NCBI RefSeq assembly: GCF_001423525.1
Contig: NZ_LMOI01000007.1
Location: 1 to 54,391 of the forward strand
Source of the DNA: Arthrobacter sp. Leaf137
GTDB taxonomy: Bacteria; Actinomycetota; Actinomycetes; Actinomycetales; Micrococcaceae
DNA: 54,391 nt
Direction of reading: 5' to 3'
The notes under the pieces are model-generated. The model saw only the letters and a list, made by a program, of their open reading frames with translations. It did no database searches and was not told the origin of the DNA. The position numbers and the translations under genes were made by a program. Of this stretch, positions 25,491-34,277 are shown piece after piece (position 1 is the stretch's first letter; each line of letters opens with the position of its first letter).

Positions 25491-28238
25491 GTGCCAAGCA
25501 AGGCCAAAACCGGCAAGAAACTCGTGATCGTGGAGTCTCCGGCCAAGAGCAAGACCATCGCCAAGTACCTCGGCGAGGGCTTCATCGTTGAGGCCTCCAT
25601 CGGTCACATCCGGGACCTGCCGCAGCCGTCCGAGCTCCCCGCCGAACTGAAGAAGACCTCGGTGGGCAAGTTCGCAGTGGACATCGACCACGACTTCAAG
25701 CCCTACTACGTGGTGTCCCCGGACAAGAAGAAAAAGGTGACTGAGCTCAAGGCCGCGCTCAAGGACGCCGACGAACTCTATCTCGCAACCGATGGGGACC
25801 GCGAGGGCGAAGCCATCGCGTGGCACCTGCTGGAAGTGCTCAAGCCCAAGGTCCCCGTGTACCGGATGACGTTTGGTGAAATCACCAAGGAAGCCATCCA
25901 GCGTGCCATGGGCAACCTGCGCGACGTGGACCAGGACCTGGTGGACGCCCAGGAGACCCGCCGCATCCTGGACCGCCTTTACGGCTACGAAATTTCCCCC
26001 GTGCTGTGGCGCAAGGTGGCCCGCGGCCTCTCGGCCGGCCGCGTGCAGTCCGTGGTCACCCGCATGGTGGTGGACCGCGAACGCGAACGCATGGCCTTCA
26101 AGTCCGCGTCGTACTGGGACCTGACCGGACAGTTCGGGGCGGATTCCGGCGCTGCTTCCACCTTCAAAGCAAAGCTGGCCGCCGTGGACGGCGCCAAGGT
26201 TGCCACCGGCCGCGATTTCAACGACGACGGCGTCCTCACGTCCAAGAACGTGGCGCACCTGGACGAGGAGCTGGCCGCGTCCCTGGCCGCCGGGCTGCAG
26301 GACGCCGCCTTCACGGTGCGCTCCGTTGAGACGAAGCCGTACACCCGCCGCCCCGCCGCGCCGTTCACCACCTCCACGCTGCAGCAGGAGGCCGGCCGTA
26401 AGCTGCGTTTCTCCTCCAAGAGCACCATGCAGATCGCCCAGCGGCTGTATGAAAACGGCTACATCACCTATATGCGTACCGACTCGTCGGCGCTGAGTGA
26501 CGAAGCCGTCACGGCGGCCCGCCGCCAGGCCTCCGAGCTTTACGGTCCCGAATACATTCCCGGTTCCCCCCGCGTCTACACCAACAAGGCAGCCAACGCG
26601 CAGGAAGCCCACGAGGCCGTCCGCCCCGCCGGTGACTCCTTCCGGACCCCTGCCCAGGTTGCCTCCCAGCTCCGCGGCGACGAGTTCCGCCTCTACGAGC
26701 TGATCTGGAAGCGCACCGTCGCCTCGCAGATGGCGGACGCCAAGGGCTCGACGGCGACCATCCGCCTGGGTGCCGTGGCTGTCAGCGGCGACGCTGCCGG
26801 CCGCGATGCCGAGTTCAGCGCCTCCGGAACGGTCATTACGTTCCCCGGCTTCCTGGCCGCCTACGAGGAGGGCAAGGACGAAAGCCGCGGCGACGACGAC
26901 TCCGACGAAGCCCGCCGCCTGCCCAACGTGGCCAAGGGCGACTCGCTGAAGGCTTCCGACATCGTGGCAGTGGGCCACGAAACCTCGCCGCCACCGCGCT
27001 ACACAGAAGCGTCCCTGACGGCTGAGCTGGAAAAGAAGGGCATCGGCCGCCCCTCAACCTACGCCTCCACCATCTCCACCATCCAGGACCGCGGCTACGT
27101 CCGGAAGCAGGGCTCCGCGCTGGTGCCCAGCTGGATCGCCTTCTCCGTGATCCGCCTGCTCGAGCAGCACTTCTCGGATTATGTGGACTATGAGTTCACG
27201 GCGGACATGGAAGGCGACCTGGATAAGATCGCCAACGGCCAGGCCGCCGGCACCTCCTGGTTGCGGCACTTCTACTTCGGTGAAGACTCGGACCCCGGCC
27301 TGCTGAGCATCGTGAACAACCTCGGTGAGATCGATGCCCGCGAGATCAACTCCATCCCCATCACCGACCAGATCACGCTGCGGGTGGGCAAGTTCGGCCC
27401 CTACCTGGAAAGCTCCGCGGCCACGGTTGATCCCAAGACCGGCGAGATCGTCGAATCCCCGCGCGCCAACGTCCCGGAGGACCTTGCCCCGGACGAGCTC
27501 ACCGCCGCCAAGGCTGTTGAACTCATGGAGACCGCCGCGCCGGAGGAACGCGTCCTCGGCGCTGATCCGCACACCGGGCACACCGTCGTCGCCAAGAACG
27601 GCCGCTACGGCGCCTACGTCACCGAGGTCATTCCCGAGATGACCGAGGAACAGATCGCCGCCCAGCCGGTGGAGTACTACAAGAACGGCAAGCCCAAGCC
27701 GCCAAAGAAGCCGGTCAAGGCCAAGCCGCGCACCGGATCGCTGTTCAAGTCGATGACGGTGGAGACCGTCACCCTGGACGAGGCGCTGCAGCTCATGAGC
27801 CTGCCCCGGGCACTGGGGGAGGACTCCGAAGGAAACCTCATCACCGTCCAGAACGGACGGTTCGGCCCGTACCTGAAGAAGGGGACGGACTCCCGCTCGA
27901 TCGGGACCGAAGAGGAAATCTTCACCATCACGCTCGAACAGGCGCTGGAGATCTACTCGCAGCCCAAGCAGCGCGGTGCCCGTGCCGCGGTGCCGCCGCT
28001 GGCCGAGTTCGGTCCGGATCCGGTGTCGGAAAAGAACATCGTGGTTAAGGAAGGCCGGTTCGGCCCCTACATCACTGATGGCATCACCAACATCACGGTT
28101 CCGCGGGCCACCTCGCTGGAGGAGCTCACCCGCGAACAGGCGGTGGAACTGCTCGCCGAGAAACGCGCCAAGGGACCGGTCAAGCGGACCGCCACCCGCA
28201 AGGCGCCGGCCAAGAAGAAGGCTACGGCCAAGAAGTAG
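25491..28238 (+). CDS. topA: DNA topoisomerase I (type IA)
   Basis: 915 aa. TOPRIM domain LVIVESPAKSKTIAKYLG and TDGDREGEAIAWHL, and the active-site Tyr (about 327) in NGYITYMRTDSSALS. The C-terminal region carries repeated actinobacterial TopA_C units (NGRFGPYLK, EGRFGPYIT) and a Lys/Ala tail (APAKKKATAKK) rather than zinc fingers, as in mycobacterial TopA. It relaxes negative supercoils and is normally essential. The GTG at 25491 follows TAGGAG; the in-frame ATG at 25449 would add an unconserved tail. Confidence 0.97.
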   Translation: MPSKAKTGKKLVIVESPAKSKTIAKYLGEGFIVEASIGHIRDLPQPSELPAELKKTSVGKFAVDIDHDFKPYYVVSPDKKKKVTELKAALKDADELYLATDGDREGEAIAWHLLEVLKPKVPVYRMTFGEITKEAIQRAMGNLRDVDQDLVDAQETRRILDRLYGYEISPVLWRKVARGLSAGRVQSVVTRMVVDRERERMAFKSASYWDLTGQFGADSGAASTFKAKLAAVDGAKVATGRDFNDDGVLTSKNVAHLDEELAASLAAGLQDAAFTVRSVETKPYTRRPAAPFTTSTLQQEAGRKLRFSSKSTMQIAQRLYENGYITYMRTDSSALSDEAVTAARRQASELYGPEYIPGSPRVYTNKAANAQEAHEAVRPAGDSFRTPAQVASQLRGDEFRLYELIWKRTVASQMADAKGSTATIRLGAVAVSGDAAGRDAEFSASGTVITFPGFLAAYEEGKDESRGDDDSDEARRLPNVAKGDSLKASDIVAVGHETSPPPRYTEASLTAELEKKGIGRPSTYASTISTIQDRGYVRKQGSALVPSWIAFSVIRLLEQHFSDYVDYEFTADMEGDLDKIANGQAAGTSWLRHFYFGEDSDPGLLSIVNNLGEIDAREINSIPITDQITLRVGKFGPYLESSAATVDPKTGEIVESPRANVPEDLAPDELTAAKAVELMETAAPEERVLGADPHTGHTVVAKNGRYGAYVTEVIPEMTEEQIAAQPVEYYKNGKPKPPKKPVKAKPRTGSLFKSMTVETVTLDEALQLMSLPRALGEDSEGNLITVQNGRFGPYLKKGTDSRSIGTEEEIFTITLEQALEIYSQPKQRGARAAVPPLAEFGPDPVSEKNIVVKEGRFGPYITDGITNITVPRATSLEELTREQAVELLAEKRAKGPVKRTATRKAPAKKKATAKK

Positions 28239-28244
28239 CAGCGG

Positions 28245-28266
28245 GGCCGGCGCGTTTGCGCCGGCC
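28245..28266 (+). terminator. hairpin terminator after topA
   Basis: GGCCGGCGC-GTTT-GCGCCGGCC, a perfect 9-bp stem with a 4-nt loop, 7 bp after the topA stop. No T-tract; it is a GC-rich hairpin of the sort often seen in actinobacteria. Confidence 0.55.
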
Positions 28267-28290
28267 ACCGTATCGTGATCGGCTAGGGGA

Positions 28291-28710
28291 ATGACTGAAC
28301 AGACCGGAATCGCCGATCCCACGCCGCTCAACGACCTCGAGGAGAAGCTCGCCACGGGCAACGAGCCTGACGCGAACCCAGTGGACGTCATCCTGTCGTT
28401 CCTGAACAGCGAGGTCTACATCATCAGCTCTGACGGCATCGAGGGCGAGGACTCACAGGTGGAGCCCCTGGTCCTGGCCAATTCCGAGGGCGCCCCCGTC
28501 CTGGCCGTCTTCTCACACCCCACCCGGGTTGACCAGCAGTACCTGGAAGCAGCGCCAAATGTCCTGGGAACCCAGGGCGCGGCCATCATCGCCAACATTG
28601 GCGAGGAACTTGGCCTGGTGATCAACCCAGGCGCAGCCTACGGATTCGAGATCAACCCGGAAGGCGTGGCAAACATCAAGCGCGACTTCAAGCGCGCTGA
28701 CGAGCAATAA
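28291..28710 (+). CDS. SseB-like N-terminal domain protein
   Basis: 139 aa, similar in pattern to the SseB N-terminal domain family: NDLEEKLATG, EVYIISSDG, EPLVLANSEGAPVLAVFSHP and GLVINPGAAYGFEINPEG. The domain is found in small cytoplasmic proteins of actinobacteria and its role is not known; despite the name there is no secretion system here. ATG 28291 directly follows AGGGGA. It ends 7 bp before the Ppx/GppA gene, so the two are probably co-transcribed. Confidence 0.82.
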   Translation: MTEQTGIADPTPLNDLEEKLATGNEPDANPVDVILSFLNSEVYIISSDGIEGEDSQVEPLVLANSEGAPVLAVFSHPTRVDQQYLEAAPNVLGTQGAAIIANIGEELGLVINPGAAYGFEINPEGVANIKRDFKRADEQ

Positions 28711-28717
28711 TGTCACC

Positions 28718-29707
28718 ATGCGGCTAGGCGTCCTCGATATCGGGTCCAACACTGTCCACCTCCTGCTGGTGGATGCCCATCCCGGCGCGCGGCCACTGCC
28801 GTTCGCTTCGCACAAACGGCCGCTGTCCCTGGTGCAGTACCTGGAACCGGACGGCAGCATCAGCGACGAGGGCCAGCACGAGCTCACCGAGTTCGTCCTG
28901 GAAGCCTGGGAGTTCGCCGCCCGCCACAAAGCCGAGGACCTCCTGGCCTTCTGTACTTCGGCCATCCGTGAGGCCACCAACGGCCCAGAGGTCCTGGCGC
29001 GCGTCAAGCACGAGACCACTGTGACGCTCCAGGAACTGACCGGCAGTGAAGAGGCGTCCATGACGTTCTTTGCCGTCAGGCGCTGGCACGGCTGGGGCGC
29101 CGGGCCCATCCTGAACCTGGACATCGGCGGCGGCTCGTTCGAAATGGCTTTCGGCCAGGACGAACTCCCCGAAGTTGCAACTTCGGTGCCGCTGGGAGCC
29201 AGCAGGCTCACCCGGGACTGGCTGGCCGAGGACCCACCCTCAGCCAGGAGTGTGAAGGAACTGCGGCGGTACATCCGGTCAACGCTGAAGCCTGCCGTCC
29301 GCGAGTTCGACGGCCTGGGCAGGGCCAACCTGGTGGCCGGAACGTCGAAGACCTTCCGGTCGCTGGCCCGCATTGCCGGTGCGGCGCCCAGCGCCGCCGG
29401 CCCCTACGTCAAACGGGAGCTGAACGCCACGGACCTCGGCGTCTGGGCGCAGCGCATTTCCGCCATGAAGGCCGAGGACCGCCTGCACCTGCCCGGCGTC
29501 TCCGAGGCGAGGGCCCACCAGCTCCTGGCCGGTGCCTTGGTGGCGGAGGCCGCCCTGGAGCTGTTCAAGTTCAAGAAACTCCGGATCTGCCCGTGGGCCC
29601 TTCGTGAAGGACTCATCCTGCGCCGGTTGGACCAGCTGGTGTTCGACGGGCCGCTGGAGCCTGCGCCGCACATTGCCGCGCCGCCGGCCGTGCAGCCCAC
29701 GTTCTAA
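28718..29707 (+). CDS. Ppx/GppA phosphatase-family protein
   Basis: 329 aa, ASKHA-fold exopolyphosphatase or pppGpp phosphohydrolase. Phosphate-1 loop GVLDIGSNTVHLLLVDA, SAIREATN, and phosphate-2 loop LDIGGGSFEMAFG are all present. At this length it lacks the C-terminal HD-like domain of E. coli Ppx/GppA, like actinobacterial Ppx1 and Ppx2. It likely degrades polyphosphate or (p)ppGpp-related substrates in the cytoplasm. It lies upstream of proC, separated by a 234-bp gap with two strong hairpins. Confidence 0.93.
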   Translation: MRLGVLDIGSNTVHLLLVDAHPGARPLPFASHKRPLSLVQYLEPDGSISDEGQHELTEFVLEAWEFAARHKAEDLLAFCTSAIREATNGPEVLARVKHETTVTLQELTGSEEASMTFFAVRRWHGWGAGPILNLDIGGGSFEMAFGQDELPEVATSVPLGASRLTRDWLAEDPPSARSVKELRRYIRSTLKPAVREFDGLGRANLVAGTSKTFRSLARIAGAAPSAAGPYVKRELNATDLGVWAQRISAMKAEDRLHLPGVSEARAHQLLAGALVAEAALELFKFKKLRICPWALREGLILRRLDQLVFDGPLEPAPHIAAPPAVQPTF

Positions 29708-29749
29708 GCCGTACAGCCCACATTCTAAAAGGACCGGTTAAAAGCGGAA

Positions 29750-29827
29750 GCACCGGGGTGGCAACAGGAAAATGGGGGAAAACCTGTTGCCACCGCCGGT
29801 GCCCTGGCAGGCATCCCCATGCCTGCC
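29750..29827 (+). other. tandem hairpins with complementary G-rich and C-rich loops
   Basis: Hairpin 1 (29750-29802) has about 18-19 bp: GCACCGG/CCGGTGC outside and GTGGCAACAGG/CCTGTTGCCAC inside, with a 14-nt loop AAAATGGGGGAAAA. Hairpin 2 (29806-29827) is a perfect 9-bp stem GGCAGGCAT/ATGCCTGCC closing a CCCC loop. The GGGGG and CCCC loops could pair with each other. It lies in the Ppx-proC gap. It could be a terminator of the upstream unit, a structured RNA, or a repeat element. Confidence 0.6.
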
Positions 29828-29941
29828 GCATCACTCGCACCCTCAATGAGGTAATAACTACAGTAGGACCGCAAGTTGTGCGCTTCCTGCGCTGAACATG
29901 GGAGTTGCCTGTGAATGGGGGCGGCCTGCAATGATGGAGCC

Positions 29942-30775
29942 ATGAGCAACCGAATCGCATTCCTTGGCTGTGGGTCCATGAACGAAGCCATCCTCGGCGG
30001 CCTGGTGGAAGCCGGCACCAACCCGGCAGACATCGTGGCAACAGTCCGACGGGCCGAGCGTGCCGCTGAGCTGGCCGAGCGGTACCACGGCATCACCGCG
30101 ATCGCAGGCGAGGAGGAACCGGACAACAACCGGCAGGCCGCGAAGGGGTCCGCCGTCGTGATCCTGGGAGTCAAGCCGGTGGGCATTGCGGACCTGGCCC
30201 GGGAGATCAGCCCCGCGCTCACCCCGGACACGATCGTGGTCAGCGTGGCGGCAGCCGTCTCCATTGCCCAGCTCGAAGCCTCACTGCCGGCGGGGCAGCC
30301 CGTCATCCGGACCATGCCCAACACCCCGGCGAAACTGGGCCGGGGCGTCATCTCCGTCTCGCCCGGCACCAACTGCACACCCGGCCAGCTCCAACAGGTA
30401 AAGGACCTCTTCCAGGGTGCTGGGACCGTCGTCGAAGTGCCCGAGGAACAGGTGGATGCGCTCTCGGCCATCAGCGGTTCCGGCCCCGCCTACGCTTTCT
30501 ATCTGGCTGAGGCCATGGCCTCGGCAGGGGAGGAACTCGGCCTGGACCGCGAACTCGCCGTGCTGCTGGCACGGGAGACCGTGGCGGGGGCCGGCTTCAT
30601 GCTGGCAGAGCCCGGCGCGGATCCGTCGGCGCTCCGCAAGTCAGTAACCAGCCCCAACGGCACCACCGAACGCGCCATTGCCACCTTTGATGAACAGGGC
30701 ATTCCGTCCATCATCGCCGCCGGCGCGCGGGCTGCAGCGGACCGGGCAGCGGAGATCACCAGGCAGCTCGGCTAG
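29942..30775 (+). CDS. proC: pyrroline-5-carboxylate reductase
   Basis: 277 aa, last step of proline synthesis (P5C to proline, NADPH). N-terminal Rossmann motif IAFLGCGSMNEAILGG, then VILGVKP, RTMPNTPAKLGRG and the C-terminal P5CR signature region SAISGSGPAYAFYL with TVAGAGFML and KSVTSPNGTTERA. The ATG at 29942 was chosen over a GTG 27 bp upstream as it starts at MSNRIAFLG with GGAG 5 nt away. Its stop overlaps the convergent ktrA stop by 4 bp. Confidence 0.97.
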   Translation: MSNRIAFLGCGSMNEAILGGLVEAGTNPADIVATVRRAERAAELAERYHGITAIAGEEEPDNNRQAAKGSAVVILGVKPVGIADLAREISPALTPDTIVVSVAAAVSIAQLEASLPAGQPVIRTMPNTPAKLGRGVISVSPGTNCTPGQLQQVKDLFQGAGTVVEVPEEQVDALSAISGSGPAYAFYLAEAMASAGEELGLDRELAVLLARETVAGAGFMLAEPGADPSALRKSVTSPNGTTERAIATFDEQGIPSIIAAGARAAADRAAEITRQLG

Positions 30776-31458
30776 GGGCGGGCTGCGAACCGCTCCAGCA
30801 GGTCCACGTGGCCTGAAACGATGAGCATGTCGCGGGAGGAAACCTTGGTCTCCGGGCGGGCGTAGGTGAAGTCCTCGCCCGGGGACTTCACCCCGACGAT
30901 CGTGACGCCGTACTTCGAGCGCACCTTCGACTCATCCAGGGTGAAGCCCACCGTTTCGCGCGGCGGGTACATCTTGACGATGGCGAAGTCGTCGTCGAAT
31001 TCAATGAAGTCGAGCATGCGGCCGGACACCAGGTGCGCCGCACGGACACCGGCGTCCGCCTCCGGATAGATCACATGGTTGGCGCCGATCCGGGTCAGGA
31101 TCTTGCCGTGGGACGGCGTAATGGCCTTCACCCACAGGTGCTCGATGCCCAGGTCCACCAGGTTCACCGTGATCAGCACCGAGGACTCGATGGAGGTGCC
31201 CACACCCACCACCGCCGAGCTGAACTCCTGCGCACCGAGCTGGCGCAGGGCGTCAATGTTGGTGGCGTCCGCCTCCACCACATGCGTCAGCAGCGGAGCC
31301 CACTTCTGCACCAGGCTCCGGTCCCGCTCGATCGCCAGGACCTCGCGGCCCTGTTTGACCAGTTGCTCGGCCGTGGACGAGCCGAAGCGGCCCAGCCCGA
31401 TAACCAGCACCGGCGCGTTGTGGGCGGGGCGCCGGGAAGCTTCTGACGAACTAGCCAA
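30772..31458 (-). CDS. ktrA: TrkA/KtrA-type potassium uptake regulator (RCK protein)
   Basis: 228 aa. N-terminal RCK_N nucleotide-binding domain VLVIGLGRFGSSTAEQLVKQ with VEADATNIDALRQLGA, and C-terminal RCK_C domain (VGFTLDESKVRSKYGVTIVGV, SSRDMLIVSG). It should form a cytoplasmic ring gating the adjacent KtrB channel in response to ATP/ADP or c-di-AMP. It overlaps the ktrB gene by 8 bp and so is translationally coupled to it. Confidence 0.95.
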   Translation of the reverse strand: MASSSEASRRPAHNAPVLVIGLGRFGSSTAEQLVKQGREVLAIERDRSLVQKWAPLLTHVVEADATNIDALRQLGAQEFSSAVVGVGTSIESSVLITVNLVDLGIEHLWVKAITPSHGKILTRIGANHVIYPEADAGVRAAHLVSGRMLDFIEFDDDFAIVKMYPPRETVGFTLDESKVRSKYGVTIVGVKSPGEDFTYARPETKVSSRDMLIVSGHVDLLERFAARP

Positions 31459-32884
31459 TGATGGGCCTCTCTTCGGGGTAGTGGTACAGCTGGCTGCGCT
31501 GGCGCAGGGCCAGGGCAGCGGCGAGGGTCACGGTGCCCACGCGGCCGGCGAACATGAGCGCAGTAAGGACGTAGACACCCTCGGGTGCCACCTCGGCGCT
31601 GAGCCCGGTGCTCAGGCCAACGGTGGCGAAGGCCGAAATCGTCTCAAACAGTACCCGGTCCAGGGACGCGCCGCTGATCTGCAGGAGCAGGAAAGCGGAG
31701 ACGGAAACCAGCGTGGCGCCGGCTACGATCACGGAAATGGCCACCCGCATGGTGCCCTGCGGAATGGTTCGGCCGTACACCTTTACATCGGCGTCGCCGC
31801 GCGCCTCGGCAATGATGGCCAGGAACATGACGGCAATGGTGGTGACCTTGATGCCGCCCGCCGTCGACGCAGAGCCGCCGCCGGCGAACATCAGCGCGTC
31901 GGTGAGCAGTTTGGTGGTGGATTCCATGTGGTTCTGGTCCACCAGGTTAAAGCCGCCTGATCGGGTCATGACGGAGGCGAAGAGCGAATGGGTGATCTTG
32001 TCACCGAAGCCCATGGGCCCGATGGTGCGGGCGTTGTCCCACTCCATCAGCGCCCAAAGGAACGCTCCGGCGGCCAGGAGGATGAAGGAGACCTGGATGG
32101 TGAGCTTGGTGTGCAGGTTCCATTTCTTCCAGTTCAGCCCGTTCTGCTGAAGGACCATCACCACCGGAAAGCCGAGGCTGCCCAGGAAGACTCCCACCAT
32201 GAGGGGAATCAGGATCCACAAATCCGTCTCGTAGGGCACGATGCCGTCCGAGTGCGGGGTAAAGCCGGCGTTGTTGAACGCTGAAATGGCATAGAAGATG
32301 CCGTGCCAGACGGACTGCCAGAAGGGCTCGCCGAGGGTGAGGAAGCGCGGGATCAGAGTCAGGGCGAGGATGCCTTCGATGACCACCGACGTGGTGATGA
32401 CGATGCGGAGCAGTGTGCCCACCTCGCCCAGGCGGCCTGCGTTGTTCATGGACTCGGCGGCGATGATCTTGCCGCGCACACCGAGCCGCTTGCTGACCAT
32501 GAGCGCCAGGAGCGAGGCCAGGGTGAGGGTGCCCAAACCACCGATGAAGATGCCCACCAGGATCACCAGCTGTCCGAAGAAGGACCAGTGGACCGCGGTG
32601 GACACCACCGTCAGCCCGGTGACACAGACTGCAGAGACGGCCGTGAACAGGGCCTGGTGCAGCGGAGTGGCTGTGCCTGAGGCAGAAGACACCGGAAGGG
32701 ACAGCAGGAAGGTGAACACCAGGCACACCGCAGCGAACGCGCTGAGGGCAAGCCGGGCAGGGGAGGTGTTGGCGATGTCGTCGATGAAGTCGCGCAACCG
32801 GGTAAAGATCCAGAGGCCCTCCCGCTCCTGCGCTGGGGGGTGCCAGCTGGCCGGGGTCCGGGGCCTCGACTGGCTTTGCGTCAT
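31451..32884 (-). CDS. ktrB: TrkH/KtrB-type potassium transporter
   Basis: 477-aa polytopic membrane protein with the four M1-P-M2 repeats of the SKT family. Selectivity-like Gly appears at TAVSAVCVTGLT, ISAFNNAGFTPHS, VMTRSGGFNLVD and ISAFATVGLSTGL. It mediates Na- or H-dependent K+ uptake with KtrA. The ATG at 32884 (MTQSQSRPRT) follows GAGGAAAA; a longer frame would start at 33040 but without ribosome site. First gene of the ktrB-ktrA unit; divergent from acuC. Confidence 0.95.
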   Translation of the reverse strand: MTQSQSRPRTPASWHPPAQEREGLWIFTRLRDFIDDIANTSPARLALSAFAAVCLVFTFLLSLPVSSASGTATPLHQALFTAVSAVCVTGLTVVSTAVHWSFFGQLVILVGIFIGGLGTLTLASLLALMVSKRLGVRGKIIAAESMNNAGRLGEVGTLLRIVITTSVVIEGILALTLIPRFLTLGEPFWQSVWHGIFYAISAFNNAGFTPHSDGIVPYETDLWILIPLMVGVFLGSLGFPVVMVLQQNGLNWKKWNLHTKLTIQVSFILLAAGAFLWALMEWDNARTIGPMGFGDKITHSLFASVMTRSGGFNLVDQNHMESTTKLLTDALMFAGGGSASTAGGIKVTTIAVMFLAIIAEARGDADVKVYGRTIPQGTMRVAISVIVAGATLVSVSAFLLLQISGASLDRVLFETISAFATVGLSTGLSAEVAPEGVYVLTALMFAGRVGTVTLAAALALRQRSQLYHYPEERPIIG

Positions 32885-32975
32885 GTGTGGCTTTTCCTCG
32901 GTCGAATCTGCTTCCCCCAGTAGTAAACCACTAAAGGCCGCGTCATGGCCGGGCCGGCAGGGTGCCGCGCTCAGG

Positions 32976-32988
32976 TAGCCTGTGATTG
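32976..32988 (+). promoter_or_regulatory. candidate leaderless promoter of acuC
   Basis: TAGCCT (32976-32981) followed by exactly 7 nt and the ATG at 32989. This supports the ATG over the TTG at 32986. Confidence 0.42.
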
Positions 32989-34200
32989 ATGACATACCTG
33001 CCCGGCCTCCGCCAGCCCGCGCCGCCAACGATGGTGGCATGGGGCGCTGACATGACGGCGTACAACTTTGGCCACGGGCACCCCATGGCGCCGGCGCGGA
33101 TGGAGCTCACCGCGCGCCTGGCGGCAAGCCTGGGTCTGTTCGACCTGGACCACGTGGCGGTGGAAGCGCCGGGCGTGGCAACGGACAGCGAACTCGAAGC
33201 AGTGCACTCGGCGGACTATGTGGCAGCGGTACGGAAGGTCAGCGCCGACCCGTCCACCCCTGATGAATCGAGGGGCCTGGGCACCGAGGATGACCCCGCG
33301 TTTGCCGGCATGCATGAGGCGGCCGCCCGCCTGGCGGGCGGCTCGCTGCTGGCGGCCTCCCGGATCCTCGACGGCTCGGCCGTGCATGCCGTCAACTTCG
33401 GCGGGGGCATGCACCACGCCGCCCGGGACAGGGCCAGCGGGTTCTGCATCTACAACGACGCCGCGCTGGCCGTGCAGAAGCTGCTCGACGGCGGGGTCCG
33501 CAAGGTGGCGTACATCGACGTCGATGCCCATCACGGCGATGGAACGGAAAGCATCTTCTGGAACGATCCCCGCGTGCTGACTCTCTCGCTGCACGAATCG
33601 GGAATGACCCTCTTTCCCGGTACAGGCTTCGCCAACGAGATCGGCGGCCCGGACTCCGAGGGGACGGCAGTGAACGTGGCCCTGCCCTCGGGAACGGGGG
33701 ATGCCGGGTGGCTGCGGGCGTTCTATGCGGTGGTTCCCCAGGTGGTGGCAGCCTACGGGCCGGAGGTAATTGTCAGCCAGCACGGCTGCGATTCGCACCG
33801 GACGGATCCGCTGACGCACCTCAACCTCAGCGTGGACGGCCAGCGTGAGGCCGCGTCCGCCGTCGGGAACCTTGCCGCGCAATTCTGTGGCGGACGCTGG
33901 ATCGCCACCGGCGGCGGCGGATACAACGTGGTGGACGTGGTGCCCCGCGCCTGGAGCCACCTGGTGGCCATCGCGGCGGGCCGGCCCGTGCCCCTCCGCA
34001 CGCCGGTGCCGCAGGACTGGCGCGACTACGTCGAAGCCAAATACGGTGCCACCGCGCCGGAGCTGATGGGCGACGATGTTGAGCTGTGGTGGCGCTCCTG
34101 GGAGGTCGGGTTCGACCCCAATGACGCCGTGGACCGCACCGTGATGGCCACCCGCAAGGCCGTTTTTCCGCTGCATGGCCTGGACCCCTGGTTCGACTGA
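32989..34200 (+). CDS. acuC: acetoin utilization protein AcuC / class I-type histone deacetylase family
   Basis: 403 aa, zinc-dependent deacetylase fold. Motifs: YNFGHGHPMAPARMELT, GGGMHHAARDRASGFCIYND (His-His dyad), YIDVDAHHGDGTE (metal ligands Asp/His), VSQHGCDSHRTDPLTHL and the ATGGGGYN loop. In Bacillus the homologue removes the acetyl group from and so reactivates acetyl-CoA synthetase; acs lies in the same window at 5222, though not adjacent. Location is cytoplasmic. Confidence 0.93.
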   Translation: MTYLPGLRQPAPPTMVAWGADMTAYNFGHGHPMAPARMELTARLAASLGLFDLDHVAVEAPGVATDSELEAVHSADYVAAVRKVSADPSTPDESRGLGTEDDPAFAGMHEAAARLAGGSLLAASRILDGSAVHAVNFGGGMHHAARDRASGFCIYNDAALAVQKLLDGGVRKVAYIDVDAHHGDGTESIFWNDPRVLTLSLHESGMTLFPGTGFANEIGGPDSEGTAVNVALPSGTGDAGWLRAFYAVVPQVVAAYGPEVIVSQHGCDSHRTDPLTHLNLSVDGQREAASAVGNLAAQFCGGRWIATGGGGYNVVDVVPRAWSHLVAIAAGRPVPLRTPVPQDWRDYVEAKYGATAPELMGDDVELWWRSWEVGFDPNDAVDRTVMATRKAVFPLHGLDPWFD

Positions 34201-34264
34201 CGTGGCCTCCGTCCCATTCCCTTTGGAGCCCGAAATAGTTGATGCCTTTCGGCGTATATGTCGT

Positions 34265-34277
34265 TAGGGTGGGAGGC
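34265..34277 (+). promoter_or_regulatory. candidate leaderless promoter of the ArsR-type gene
   Basis: TAGGGT (34265-34270) with exactly 7 nt to the ATG at 34278. The 7 nt contain GGGAGG, so it could also act as a Shine-Dalgarno of a longer transcript. Confidence 0.4.

Noticed and set aside
25455..26978. 507-codon leftward frame opposite topA
   Set aside because: Shadow of topA codon usage; no ribosome site, no family resemblance.
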